A stretch of DNA of 24,248 nucleotides. It comes from Bacteroidota bacterium. Its GTDB lineage: Bacteria; Bacteroidota; Bacteroidia; B-17B0; Aurantibacillaceae. Below, one piece after another: positions 1 through 9,026 of the stretch. The position numbers were made by a program, and so were the translations under genes. The DNA is taken from assembly GCA_016708845.1 (NCBI GenBank), contig JADJFB010000006.1:1-24248 (forward strand). The letters run 5' to 3'. Within the stretch, counting starts at the first letter, position 1. Each line of letters begins with the position of its first letter. The notes below the pieces were generated by a model, which saw nothing but the letters and a program-made list of their open reading frames with translations, ran no database searches and was not told the origin of the DNA.

Positions 1-1693
1 AACGGCTATTGTTGGCTTGTATTTTCCAATTATGGCTGGTAAAATGTTTGGATATTTAGGACAAACTACCATGGCGCCTAGTCTTTTTAAAGACGCTGTT
101 TCTGGAACAGGTATTGAGCTTTTTGTATTATTAATTATTCAAGGTTTAGTATCCTTTGGCAGAGTATATACGTTTTCAATTGTCACAGAAAATATATTAA
201 AAGGGTTAAGAACAGATACGTTTAATAAATTGGTACAAATGCCTATGAGCTTTTCTCAAAAAATCAGGTAGCCGATTTAAGTAGTAGAGTAGCCACTGAT
301 ATTAACGTTATTTCAGATGCTTTTGCGGTTAACATTGCCGAAGTTATCCGTCAAACAATTGTTGGAACTGGAGGATTAGTTTTATTAGTTTATTATACGG
401 GTTGGGATGTTGCTAAATGGTTCCTAGCAATCATTCCTCCAATTACAATTATTGCTATTATATACGGACGAAAAATTCGCAAATACTCAAAAGGATTTCA
501 AGATAAAATTTCCGAGTCGGGAATTATTGTCTCAGAAGCATTAACAGGTATTACTAGTGTAAAAGCATTTACTAACGAACAATTAGAAATTAGCAAATAT
601 GATAAAGTAACCAATGAAATTAGAAGATTTGGTGTTCAATATGGCGTGATGAGAGGTGCCTTTTTTGCTTTTATTATTATGTGCGTGTTTGGTTCAATAT
701 TTTTTATTTTATACCAAATGTTATTATTGCTTAATCAAATTGGACCAGATGGCAAGCCTTTATTGAGTCCTGAAAATTTCGGCATTTTTATGATGCTATC
801 ATTTTTTGTGGCTGCATCATTAGGCGGCTTACCAGAACAGTTGGCGTCTATACAGCGTGCACTTGGGGCAACAGATAGAGTGTTTGATATTATTGATGAT
901 ACCAACGAGGAAATAAATTTAGCACATCGTAATAACTTAAATCTGAACAGAGTAAAAGGTGATTTAGAATTTAAAAATATTCAATTTACTTATCCAACTC
1001 GTCCAGATTTTATTGTATTAAAAAATATTTCATTTAGTGCAAAAGCTGGCGAAACTATTGCCCTAGTTGGTAGTAGTGGAAGCGGTAAATCTACGTTAGC
1101 ATCCATGGCATTACGTTTTTACGAGCCAACGAGTGGAGAATACACCATTGATGGAAAAAAGTCAACAGATTATGAGTTAACTGAGTTACGCGATCAAATG
1201 GCGATTGTACCACAAGATGTGTTGTTATTTGGTGGCACGATTAAAGAAAATATTTTATATGGAAAACCAAGCGCTACTGATGCTGATGTGATTGAAGCTG
1301 CGAAACAAGCTAATGCCTATGATTTTATTATGAGTTTCCCAGATAAATTTGAAACCTTAGTAGGAGATAGAGGTATTCAATTATCTGGTGGCAGCGACAA
1401 CGTGTAGCAAATAGTCAGAGCGTTTAAAAAATCCTTCTATCTTAATTTTAGATGAAGCTACCAGTAGTTTAGATAGTGAAAGCGAACGCCTAGTGCAAGA
1501 TGCTTTAGATAAATTAATGATTGGCAGAACCTCTATTGTAATTGCGCATCGTTTATCAACTATAAGAAAAGCAGATAAAATTGTGGTATTACAAAAAGGT
1601 GAAGTGGTAGAAATGGGAACTCATCAAGAATTAATGGCTAACGATTCAGGGCTTTATCAGAAGTTGAGCAAGTTACAGTACGAGTTGAATTAG
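1..1693 (+). CDS. ABC transporter, MsbA/LmrA-like half-transporter (5' end outside window, frameshifted)
   Basis: This is an ABC exporter half-transporter with a fused membrane domain and ATPase domain. Such proteins dimerise in the inner membrane and usually export lipid A precursors, lipids or drugs. The open frame already runs at the window edge, so the start lies upstream. The membrane domain fills about 1-870. The ATPase domain follows: Walker A GSSGSGKST near 1072-1098, Q-loop VPQDVLLFGG near 1207-1233, an LSGG(Q) signature near 1381-1395, Walker B LILDEATSSLD near 1442-1475, and the H-loop IAHRLS near 1541-1558. The frame breaks at about 262 (one A short in an A-run) and again at about 1393-1430, where a C is missing in the signature and other small indels follow. 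Joining the frames restores the family consensus, so I read these as sequencing errors. The substrate cannot be told from sequence alone. Confidence 0.88.
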
Positions 1694-2402
1694 GTTTAGT
1701 TAGTGTATGAAAATTTGTTCGATAATGATTTCAATTTTTAAATTAGGATGTGAAATCAAAAATATTTGACATTTTAAATCTTTCTAGGTAAAGTATTTAG
1801 TTTGTAGTTCAAAAAGAGGTTAATATTTACGGTCATCCACGAGAATGTGACTGTTAAAATTGTTTTAGATTTTGAAGAACTAACTATATTCCTCATAAAA
1901 TGAAAATGACTAGACTTTATTGCTTTCAATCAGTTATTCCATTGTCGATAAATACCTTTATAAGAAGACAGATAAATTATTTAAATATGTAGAAAAATTT
2001 AATTGATTAACCTCTTATTTCAATTCACTTTGCTGGATATGTGAATTAATAAGTGTTTATTGACTCAATTGGCAATTTGCTTTTCTTTAGAATGATTAAA
2101 ACGGAAGAGTTAGAAGACAATAATTGATTTATGAGCCTTGAAGGATTTAATTGAATTAAAAAAGTAACGCATCAAGCCAAAACGATATTTTATTGCTTTT
2201 CAAAACTAAGAAAAATGGGAATTAAACCAAAATTAGAAAAATGCCAAATTGGTTTTCCTTAACAGTAACATTGATGACAAATTGCATTCATCAGGAAAGG
2301 TTTGGAAGAATTTTGTTTGGATTGAAGAAACCATAGGTTTAATTGATGCTAAAACTCCCAAAAGATTAAGAACTAAACTCGCTAAGCAATTTAATCATGA
2401 TA
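1694..2402. other. Gene-poor gap with possible degraded coding remnant
   Basis: No intact gene is visible on either strand. Near the right end, the + strand from about 2255 to 2410 can be read as about 50 codons (NSNIDDKLHSSGKVWKNFVW, then IEETIGLIDAKTPKRLRTKL and a short basic tail ending at TAG at 2408-2410). This looks protein-like, but I do not recognise it, and upstream it is interrupted by stops in all frames. It could be the tail of a decayed gene or one damaged by indels. The rest is AT-rich with no repeats or RNA genes that I can identify. Confidence 0.35.
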
Positions 2403-2825
2403 TTAGTTAGAAGCTAACATTTTCAAAGCCCCATTTTCTTTCTTTCTCATCAACTCAGCATCTGCTTTGGTTTTGTCTTTATATCCGCATAAGTGCAAAA
2501 TACCATGTATCATCACGCGGTGAAATTCTTCATCAAATGTTACTTTAAATTTTTCAGCGTTTTCTAAAACTCTTTCAATGCTAATAAAAATATCGCTATT
2601 GATGGTTTTACCTTCTGTATAATCAAAGGTGATAATATCGGTAAGTGTATTATGATTTAAATGCTTGATATTGATTTCAAGCAATTCATCATCTGTACAA
2701 AAAATATAATTAATCGTTCCGAGTTTGTGTTTTTCCTTTTCGGCAATAGTTTTAATCCAGGCCTTTATTTTTGTTTTTGCTTTAAATTTAAAAGCAATGC
2801 TTTGGTTGTTGAAGGAAATTGCCAT
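2403..2825 (-). CDS. ybeY: Endoribonuclease YbeY, rRNA maturation factor
   Basis: YbeY is a metal-dependent single-strand endoribonuclease acting in 16S rRNA 3'-end maturation and ribosome quality control in the cytoplasm. The 140-residue protein is of usual length and intact. The family metal site is visible near residues 105-118 as HGILHLCGYKDK. The first two histidines of the H-x3-H-x5-H motif are present, but an Asp occupies the third position. From memory this K-D-K form is usual in Bacteroidota. The ATG at 2823-2825 lies 6 nt after the reconstructed stop of the upstream ATPase gene (2832), so the gene is probably the last of a three-gene operon. No mnmG follows it, although I remember ybeY being next to mnmG in many Flavobacteria. 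Confidence 0.93.
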   Translation of the reverse strand: MAISFNNQSIAFKFKAKTKIKAWIKTIAEKEKHKLGTINYIFCTDDELLEINIKHLNHNTLTDIITFDYTEGKTINSDIFISIERVLENAEKFKVTFDEEFHRVMIHGILHLCGYKDKTKADAELMRKKENGALKMLASN

Positions 2826-2831
2826 GGAAAA

Positions 2832-3240
2832 TTAATTCAAATTAAAGGTCAATAAAACTTCTTGACCGTTATTATTAAATCAACTTTATCAGCTAAGTTT
2901 TTCATTAAAAAAACACCGCGTCCGTTTGGCTTATCTAAATTTGCTGGGTCTGTAGGATCAGGTAAATTATTGTAATCAAATCCACGACCTTCATCAGCTA
3001 CCGAAAAACAAATGTTTTTTCGTGTGATTCAAACCCTATTTTAATATGTTTATCTGGATTACCTTTGTTACCATGGTAAATGGCATTATTTACTGCTTCT
3101 GTTACGGCTATTAATATATTGCCATAACTATCTTCGTTTACATTAAATACATCGCATACATCTTCTACTAAACGCTCTACTAATCTTATATTTTCTGATG
3201 ATGATGGGATATCCAATTTTTCTCCTTTAGCTGGTATCAT
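2832..3240 (-). CDS. GHKL-type ATPase, RsbW/SpoIIAB-like (two frameshifts)
   Basis: This is a small histidine-kinase-like ATPase of the anti-sigma-factor (RsbW) type, about 136 residues when joined. The ATP site is legible: N-box EAVNNAIYHGNKGNP (residues about 49-63), G1 box VADEGRGFD read in the second frame near 2980-3000, and G2 box GRGVFLMKN near 2895-2920. The frame breaks at about 2999 (T-run one base short after TFVF) and at about 2865 (another T missing). Repairing both gives a continuous protein ending NLN at 2832. The ATG overlaps the upstream DUF4175 stop as ATGA, which suggests translational coupling. The partner is unknown; a role as a partner-switching kinase is inferred from family only. 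The frameshifts look like sequencing errors because the motifs continue across them. Confidence 0.85.
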
Positions 3241-6200
3241 TTGTTTACGCTATTAAAATATTCATTAACTTTTTGCTTGTAATAAGGTGTTAAACTTGGC
3301 GAAACCGTATTTAACAACTCCAGTTCTTTTTCTCTAAGTCTTTTATACTCTAAAAATTGCGTAGGGTTACTTAAAACTTGATTTTTTGCCTCATTACTTT
3401 TCCTTTGCTCGTCCTGCTCACGTTCGCGCTCAGCTTTTTCGCTTTCTAAAAGTTTAGTTATGATATCTTGCTGGCGTTTCATCGTTTCCTGAGTAATTTG
3501 GCGGTTAACGATGTCTCTTTCAGTCTGTTCCATCATGTCAGCAATATTGCCGCCCGGGTTTGAACCGCCATCTTTTTTAATTTTATCCATCATTTGTTGC
3601 ATTTGGCGTCTTAAGCTGCCTGCTGAGCCGCCATTTTCGCTAATTGCTCACTCATTCCTTGGCCTTGTAGTCCAGGCATCATACCTTCTGTCCCCTTGCT
3701 GACCCATGCCTTGTTCCCGGTTTTTGACCACCTGGTTTCTGTCCCGATTTGTCCCCGGGTTTTTGCCCGCGAGGTTTCTGACCTTGTTCTAATTGTTTTT
3801 TAAGTTCGGCTAATTGTTCATTTAATTTTTGCTGCATTTGCTTCATGTTTGCCATGCTTAGGTTTACCTTTCCTGGTTTGCTTGATGAACTTGGTTTTTT
3901 ACCTTTTCCTGGTTTTTTGCAGCTGCCATTTCCTGGTTTACTTTCTTTGATTCTTTGGCTTGCTTTTGCATGTCCTCTAAAGATTCGTTTAGGAGTAGGG
4001 CCAAGTTATTAATAGAAGTCATCGAATATTGCATTCGCATTTGGGCGTTAGACTGCTGACGTTCTGCTAATTCAGAAACAGCTTTTCCCATATTCATATT
4101 TATGGCAGAAATTTCTCTGTTTACCGTTGCGCTAATTTTAGGTTGTCTTTTACTGATTGCTAATAAACTGTCTTCAATAATTTTTGAATCATCTTGTAAT
4201 TTTTTTTGTGTTTGGGTGATTTTTAAATATTGTGGATTATCAGAACGTAACTTAGAAAGTTGGCCCATTAAATCTTCTTGAGCAAAAGATAAGTTTAATA
4301 AGTTTTCTAAAATCTGACGAAGAGTTTGCATGTCTTCTTCTTCCTCTTCTTTTTGCATCTTCTCCATCGCTTGCTGCATTTGTTGTTTCATTTCTTCCAT
4401 TTTATCAGAAGCTTCTTTTTGAGATTGTGATGCTTTCTTTTTATTATTCTGATTTAATTGCTCAGAACTTTTTTCCATCTCCTTACTAATCTCATTTTGC
4501 TTTTCTTCAGTTTTAGGAAGTTCATTCGGACTTTCAAGAACTGCATTTTTTTCTTGCATTTCTTTTAAGTCTTTTTAAATCTTCAAACTGTTTGTTTAAT
4601 TCGTCTTGTTTTTTCTCTAGTGTTTTAGAATCAGCTTCTTTTTTATCCTTTGAATCAGTTTTGTCTTTGCTATCTTTATTATCGTTTTTCGAATCTTTAT
4701 TATCTGATTTAGTATCGTCTTTTTTGTCTTTACTGTCTTGATTCTCTTTAGTATCTTTATTTCCTTCAGTCTCTTTCTTCAAGGCATCTTCTTTGTTTTT
4801 TAAATCCTCTAATTTATCAATGGCTTGCTGTAGCTTTTGTTCTACTTCCATTTGTTTAAAAGCCTCTAACGTTCTGTCCAACTCTTTCTCCATGTCTTTG
4901 TTAGACAGTTTTAATTGTTCGAGTTTTTCTTGTACTTGATTTTTATCTAGTTTATCCAATAGTTTATTTAACTCATCAAATAATTTTTTCATTTCAGGAG
5001 TCATGATATTTTCAAACAACTGTTCTAGTTGTTTTTGTTTTTCCAATAGAGATTCATCCATCTGTTGATTCTCTTGTTGCTGCTGATTGTTGAGTTGATT
5101 TTCTTGTTTACTTTCTTCGATTTTATTTTTGAGTTCGTTTTGTTTCTTTAAAATATCTTCAAGTTTTTTCTTTTCCTCATAACCCATTTGTTTTTTCTCA
5201 GTCAGTTTTTTACTGAGGTCATTAATTTCTTTTTGTAAATCTTTTGCTTTTTTAGCGCCGTCTTCTAAATCTTTTTTAATCTCTGAATTGTTTTTGTCAG
5301 TCGCCGCATTCATTTCATCAATGGTTGGCGCTTTAAACAACATGGTTTGTGTTTTAGCAGATTTAGAACCTGTAACACCATCATTATCCCATACTTCAAA
5401 ATAATATTCAATTTTATCGCCAGGTAATAATTCAAAACGAGAGGCATCTAAAAATAATAGTAGGGTTGAGTAATTTGATGTTTGTTTACACCCATGATTT
5501 GCTCTCCATTTTTCACAATGGTTTTACCGGTTGAATCTTTGCGTATTATGCGTATTTGAAAGTTAATCGTGTAAAGCCGTAATCATCTTTTATAGTGCCG
5601 GAGAAATAAATGTTTTTAGGATTTAAAGAGTCTGTTTTTTCGCTCACATCAATTAATGGAACTTGATCTGGGACCACATTAATTCTATAATTTACTGAAT
5701 CAGGATTTTGTTTTAAGAAATGATTCATGGTTTTGATGCTGTAAGGCATACTTTGCATCATACGTTTTGAAAAAGAAAATTCATCTTCTGATGATTTAGA
5801 AATATCAACTAAGGTATCCGTAAAATTTAAAAATATCTGATCCGTATTTTTTGTGTGAAATACCCATTGCATTTTTGTGCCCTGAGGTATTTGCATATCA
5901 CCCATATTTGATACGGTTTCGTTTTTTTTGTTGAGGTAAGCAGGATAACTCAATTGAATATCAAACTTCATCAACATCGGTTTTGGTAATACTTTTAATT
6001 CGTAAGATTTAGAATTAAAGCCAGCGGCTGTAAATACAAAGTCTTGATTTTGTTGAACATTTTTAAAAGTATAGGTATAATTTACATTATCAACTTTTTC
6101 CATTTTATGTTCTACACCATCTACTAAAATAAAAACTTCATTTGGGATTTCGTTTCCGTTGAGTTTTAATTCTAATACATAATCCTGTTGTTGAATGGCC

Positions 6201-6823
6201 TCTAAGGAGTTATTATTAATAGCAAATTGGAAAGGCGCCGCTTTTTCGAAATAGGTTTGGTGAAAAACCATGCGCTCCGTTCCATCCGTAATAATGCTTG
6301 GTTTAATTGCCAATACTATTAACATTAAAGCAATAGGCGGCAAAGCAAATTTTAAGTATTTTTTATTTTCACCAATATCAATTGCCGAGGTAAACGGAAT
6401 AGGTTTTAACTCTTCCATTTTTTGGTTGATACTAGCCGTAAGTAAATCTGGAGATAAAATAGAACCAGAATTACGTTGCAGCTGAAGCGTGTTTAATAGT
6501 TTATCGTTTATATTATTGAAATGTGTGCCGACAATATTTGCCGCTTCATCATAAGAAATTACTGAGCCTAATTTATTTAATTTTAAAACAGGAATGGCAA
6601 TGTATTTGAATAACACAAAACCACTAGTTGCTAAAAACAAATAGAATAAAATAGTTCTTGTCGTTGTTCCAAATTCGGCAAAGTATTCTGCTACTACTAA
6701 AAACAAAAAAGCAGCAACTAATAATCCACTTGTGTAAAGTAAACCTTTGATGAGTTGATTTTTGTAATACTTGCGTATAAACTCATCTAGTTTTAATATT
6801 AGGATATTTTGTTCTGAAGCCAA
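3237..6823 (-). CDS. DUF4175 family membrane protein with long coiled coil (multiple frameshifts)
   Basis: This is a large protein of about 1,190 residues, typical in length for the Bacteroidota DUF4175 family, whose function is unknown. The N-terminus (MASEQNILILKLDEFIRKYY) is followed by two hydrophobic segments at residues about 24-44 and 56-76 and a third near 155-172. A beta-rich extracytoplasmic part follows. From about 5340 downward come long charged Lys/Glu/Gln coiled coils, including a low-complexity KDSKD stretch (about 4640-4740) and a Pro/Gly/Lys/Gln-rich stretch (about 3700-3800), then a C-terminal helical domain ending FNSVNK. No ATG fits; the start used is TTG at 6821-6823, just before the conserved-looking LDEFIRKYYKNQ segment. 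The frame breaks near 5560, 5460, 4567, 3866 and several times between 3600 and 3860. The joined reading is continuous, so these are probably sequencing errors. Confidence 0.85.
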
Positions 6824-6839
6824 TTTATTGGTGTTTACA

Positions 6840-6847
6840 CAAATTTA
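6840..6847 (-). promoter_or_regulatory. Candidate Bacteroidota -7 box for the DUF4175 operon
   Basis: On the minus strand this reads TAAATTTG, a perfect match to the Bacteroidota -7 consensus TAnnTTTG. It sits 16 nt upstream of the TTG start. No clear -33 TTG is seen at the expected 17-23 nt distance. Confidence 0.4.
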
Positions 6848-6889
6848 GCGAAAACAAGGGAGGATTAAAATAAAATTTGTGTTAAAATA

Positions 6890-6924
6890 AAAATGCGGCT
6901 TAATTCATCGTTAAACCGCATTTT
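6890..6924 (-). terminator. Rho-independent terminator after dxs
   Basis: The arms aaaatgcggctt (6890-6901) and aaaccgcatttt (6913-6924) form a 12-bp stem with one mismatch around an 11-nt loop. On the minus strand the hairpin is followed by a T-rich tail (tttttatttt counting the end of the stem). It lies 19 nt past the dxs stop and separates dxs from the downstream DUF4175 operon. Confidence 0.8.
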
Positions 6925-6942
6925 ATTTATATCTAGAAGGAA

Positions 6943-8892
6943 TTACCCTACTTTCACTTCTTTCTTTTCTTTCAGAATTTCTAAAACTTCTGAATAAATT
7001 TGCTCTTCAGAAAAACCACATTCAGTATATAGTTCTTTTGGTTCACCGTGTTCAATAAATTTGTCTGGAATACCTAATCGTTTTACTTGAGCACTATAAT
7101 TATTTTCGGCCATAAACTCTAAAATAGCACTACCAACACCGCCTACAATAGTTCCATCTTCGATGGTAATGATTTTTTTATAACGAGCAAATACTTCATG
7201 TAACATCGCTTCATCTAACGGTTTCGCAAAACGTAAATCGTAGTGAGCGGGCGTAATACCTTCTGATTCTAATTTTTCAATAGCTTTCACTGCAAAGTTT
7301 CCTGGATGACCTAACGATAAAATCGCTACATCTTTTCCATCTTTTAATTTGCGTCCTTTTCCAATCTCTAATTTTTTAAATGGTGTTTTCCAATTTACCA
7401 TCACGCCATTACCACGTGGGTAACGAATGCTAAATGGCCCAGTAACTTCATCTAATTGAGCAGTGTACATTGAGTTGCGCAACTCTTCTTCATTCATTGG
7501 AGCACTCACAATCATATTGGGGATGCAACGGAAATAAGGAATATCAAATGCTCCGTGGTGGGTTGGTCCATCGGCACCAGCAATTCCACCTCTATCTAAA
7601 CACAATACTACTTTTAAATTTTGTAAAGCTACATCATGTACCACTTGATCGTATGCACGTTGCATAAACGAAGAGTAAATGTTACAATATGGAATCATGC
7701 CTTGGGTTGCTAAACCTGCGCTGAAAGTAACTGCATGTTGTTCGGCAATACCAACGTCAAATGCACGATCTGGCATCGCTTTCATCATAATGTTTAATGA
7801 GCAACCACTTGGCATTGCCGGTGTGATACCCATTATTTTTTTATTTTGTTCAGCTAATTCTACAATGGTATGACCAAATACATCTTGGTATTTTGGAGGC
7901 TGAGGTTCTTTAGGAACTACTTTAATAATTTCTCCAGTCTCTTTATTAAACAAACCTGGCGAGTGCCAAACCGTTTCATTTCCTTCTTCCGAGAATTTAT
8001 AACCCTTTCCTTTTTTAGTTAAAACGTGTAATATTTTTGGACCTGGAATATCTTTTAAATCGGCCATGATTTTCGTTAAACGAACTACATCATGCCCATC
8101 AACTGGTCCAAAATAACGGAACTTCAACGACTCAAATAAATTACTTTGTTTTAATAATGAAGTCTTAACAGCATTCTCTAACTTACTAGCAATTTCTTGA
8201 GCATTTGGTCCAAACTTGCTAATCTTCCCCAATAATTCCCAAACTTTATCCTTTGTTTTATTGTATGTATGAGAAGTTGTAATATCAGTTAAATAATCTC
8301 GTAAAGCACCAACGTTAGGGTCAATACTCATGCAATTATCATTTAACACCACTAATAAATTACTATTTGAAATACCTGCATGATTCAATGCTTCAAAAGC
8401 TTGACCAGCAGTCATAGAGCCATCACCAATAACAGCAATGTGTTGTTTATCTTTTAATCCTAAATATTGACTTGCTACAGCCATGCCTAAAGCACCGCCA
8501 ATAGAAGTAGAAGAGTGACCTACGCCAAAAGTATCATATTCGCTTTCTGAACGTTTAGGAAAACCGCTAATACCTTTGTAAACACGATTTGTGTGAAAAA
8601 TATCTCTTCGACCAGTAATAATTTTATGTCCGTATGCTTGATGGCCAACGTCCCAAACCAATTGGTCGTAAGGTGTATTGAATACATAGTGTAAAGCAGT
8701 TGTAAGCTCAACAACGCCTAAAGAAGCACCAAAGTGGCCGCCTTTTACAGATACAATATCGATAATGAATTGACGCAATTCTGCACAGAACTGCTCTAAT
8801 TCCTCTTCTTTTATTTTCTTTAAATCGGCTGGGGAGTTAACCTTTGCCAATAATACACCAGGAATAACACCTGAACCTTTAACAATTTCCAT
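6943..8892 (-). CDS. dxs: 1-deoxy-D-xylulose-5-phosphate synthase
   Basis: Dxs condenses pyruvate and glyceraldehyde 3-phosphate to DXP with thiamine diphosphate, the first step of the MEP isoprenoid pathway and a branch point to thiamine and pyridoxal in many bacteria. The 649-residue protein is intact and of full length. Visible hallmarks are WDVGHQAYGHKI (about 80-91), GHSSTSIGGALGMA (about 124-137), the ThDP/Mg motif GDGSMTAGQAFEALNHAG ending in NDN (about 157-185), the second-domain motif DRGGIAGADGPTHHGAFD (about 434-451), and the C-terminal transketolase domain with EDGTIVGGVGSA. The ATG at 8890-8892 is the only sensible start before the conserved LLAKVNSPADLKK segment. It is transcribed alone: a terminator follows, and a divergent gene lies upstream. 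Confidence 0.98.
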   Translation of the reverse strand: MEIVKGSGVIPGVLLAKVNSPADLKKIKEEELEQFCAELRQFIIDIVSVKGGHFGASLGVVELTTALHYVFNTPYDQLVWDVGHQAYGHKIITGRRDIFHTNRVYKGISGFPKRSESEYDTFGVGHSSTSIGGALGMAVASQYLGLKDKQHIAVIGDGSMTAGQAFEALNHAGISNSNLLVVLNDNCMSIDPNVGALRDYLTDITTSHTYNKTKDKVWELLGKISKFGPNAQEIASKLENAVKTSLLKQSNLFESLKFRYFGPVDGHDVVRLTKIMADLKDIPGPKILHVLTKKGKGYKFSEEGNETVWHSPGLFNKETGEIIKVVPKEPQPPKYQDVFGHTIVELAEQNKKIMGITPAMPSGCSLNIMMKAMPDRAFDVGIAEQHAVTFSAGLATQGMIPYCNIYSSFMQRAYDQVVHDVALQNLKVVLCLDRGGIAGADGPTHHGAFDIPYFRCIPNMIVSAPMNEEELRNSMYTAQLDEVTGPFSIRYPRGNGVMVNWKTPFKKLEIGKGRKLKDGKDVAILSLGHPGNFAVKAIEKLESEGITPAHYDLRFAKPLDEAMLHEVFARYKKIITIEDGTIVGGVGSAILEFMAENNYSAQVKRLGIPDKFIEHGEPKELYTECGFSEEQIYSEVLEILKEKKEVKVG

Positions 8893-8897
8893 TACAA

Positions 8898-8905
8898 CAA
8901 AGATA
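8898..8905 (-). promoter_or_regulatory. Candidate -7 box immediately upstream of dxs
   Basis: The minus strand reads TATCTTTG, matching TAnnTTTG, with only 5 nt (ttgta) before the ATG. A transcript from here would have almost no leader. A clear -33 TTG is not seen. The same 5-nt spacing recurs at two other genes in the window. Confidence 0.35.
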
Positions 8906-9026
8906 AACTATTTTATTAATTGTAAAAACGTGATTTTTAACACTTTATTACCGTTTTATAGGTTAACAAACGTTAAACAAAATAGTTTAAAATGAATGTT
9001 TTAAGGTATTCTGTTAACTTAGTCAC

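Noticed and set aside
4640..4745. Short tandem-like tct/ttt-rich repeats (KDSKD region), considered as a CRISPR or minisatellite
   Set aside because: It lies inside the DUF4175 reading frame and encodes low-complexity charged coiled-coil/linker sequence; there are no regular repeat-spacer units.
7470..8714. Open frames on both strands inside dxs (7470-7667, 7679-7873, 8520-8714)
   Set aside because: They overlap a complete, highly conserved dxs gene in other frames and show no family features.
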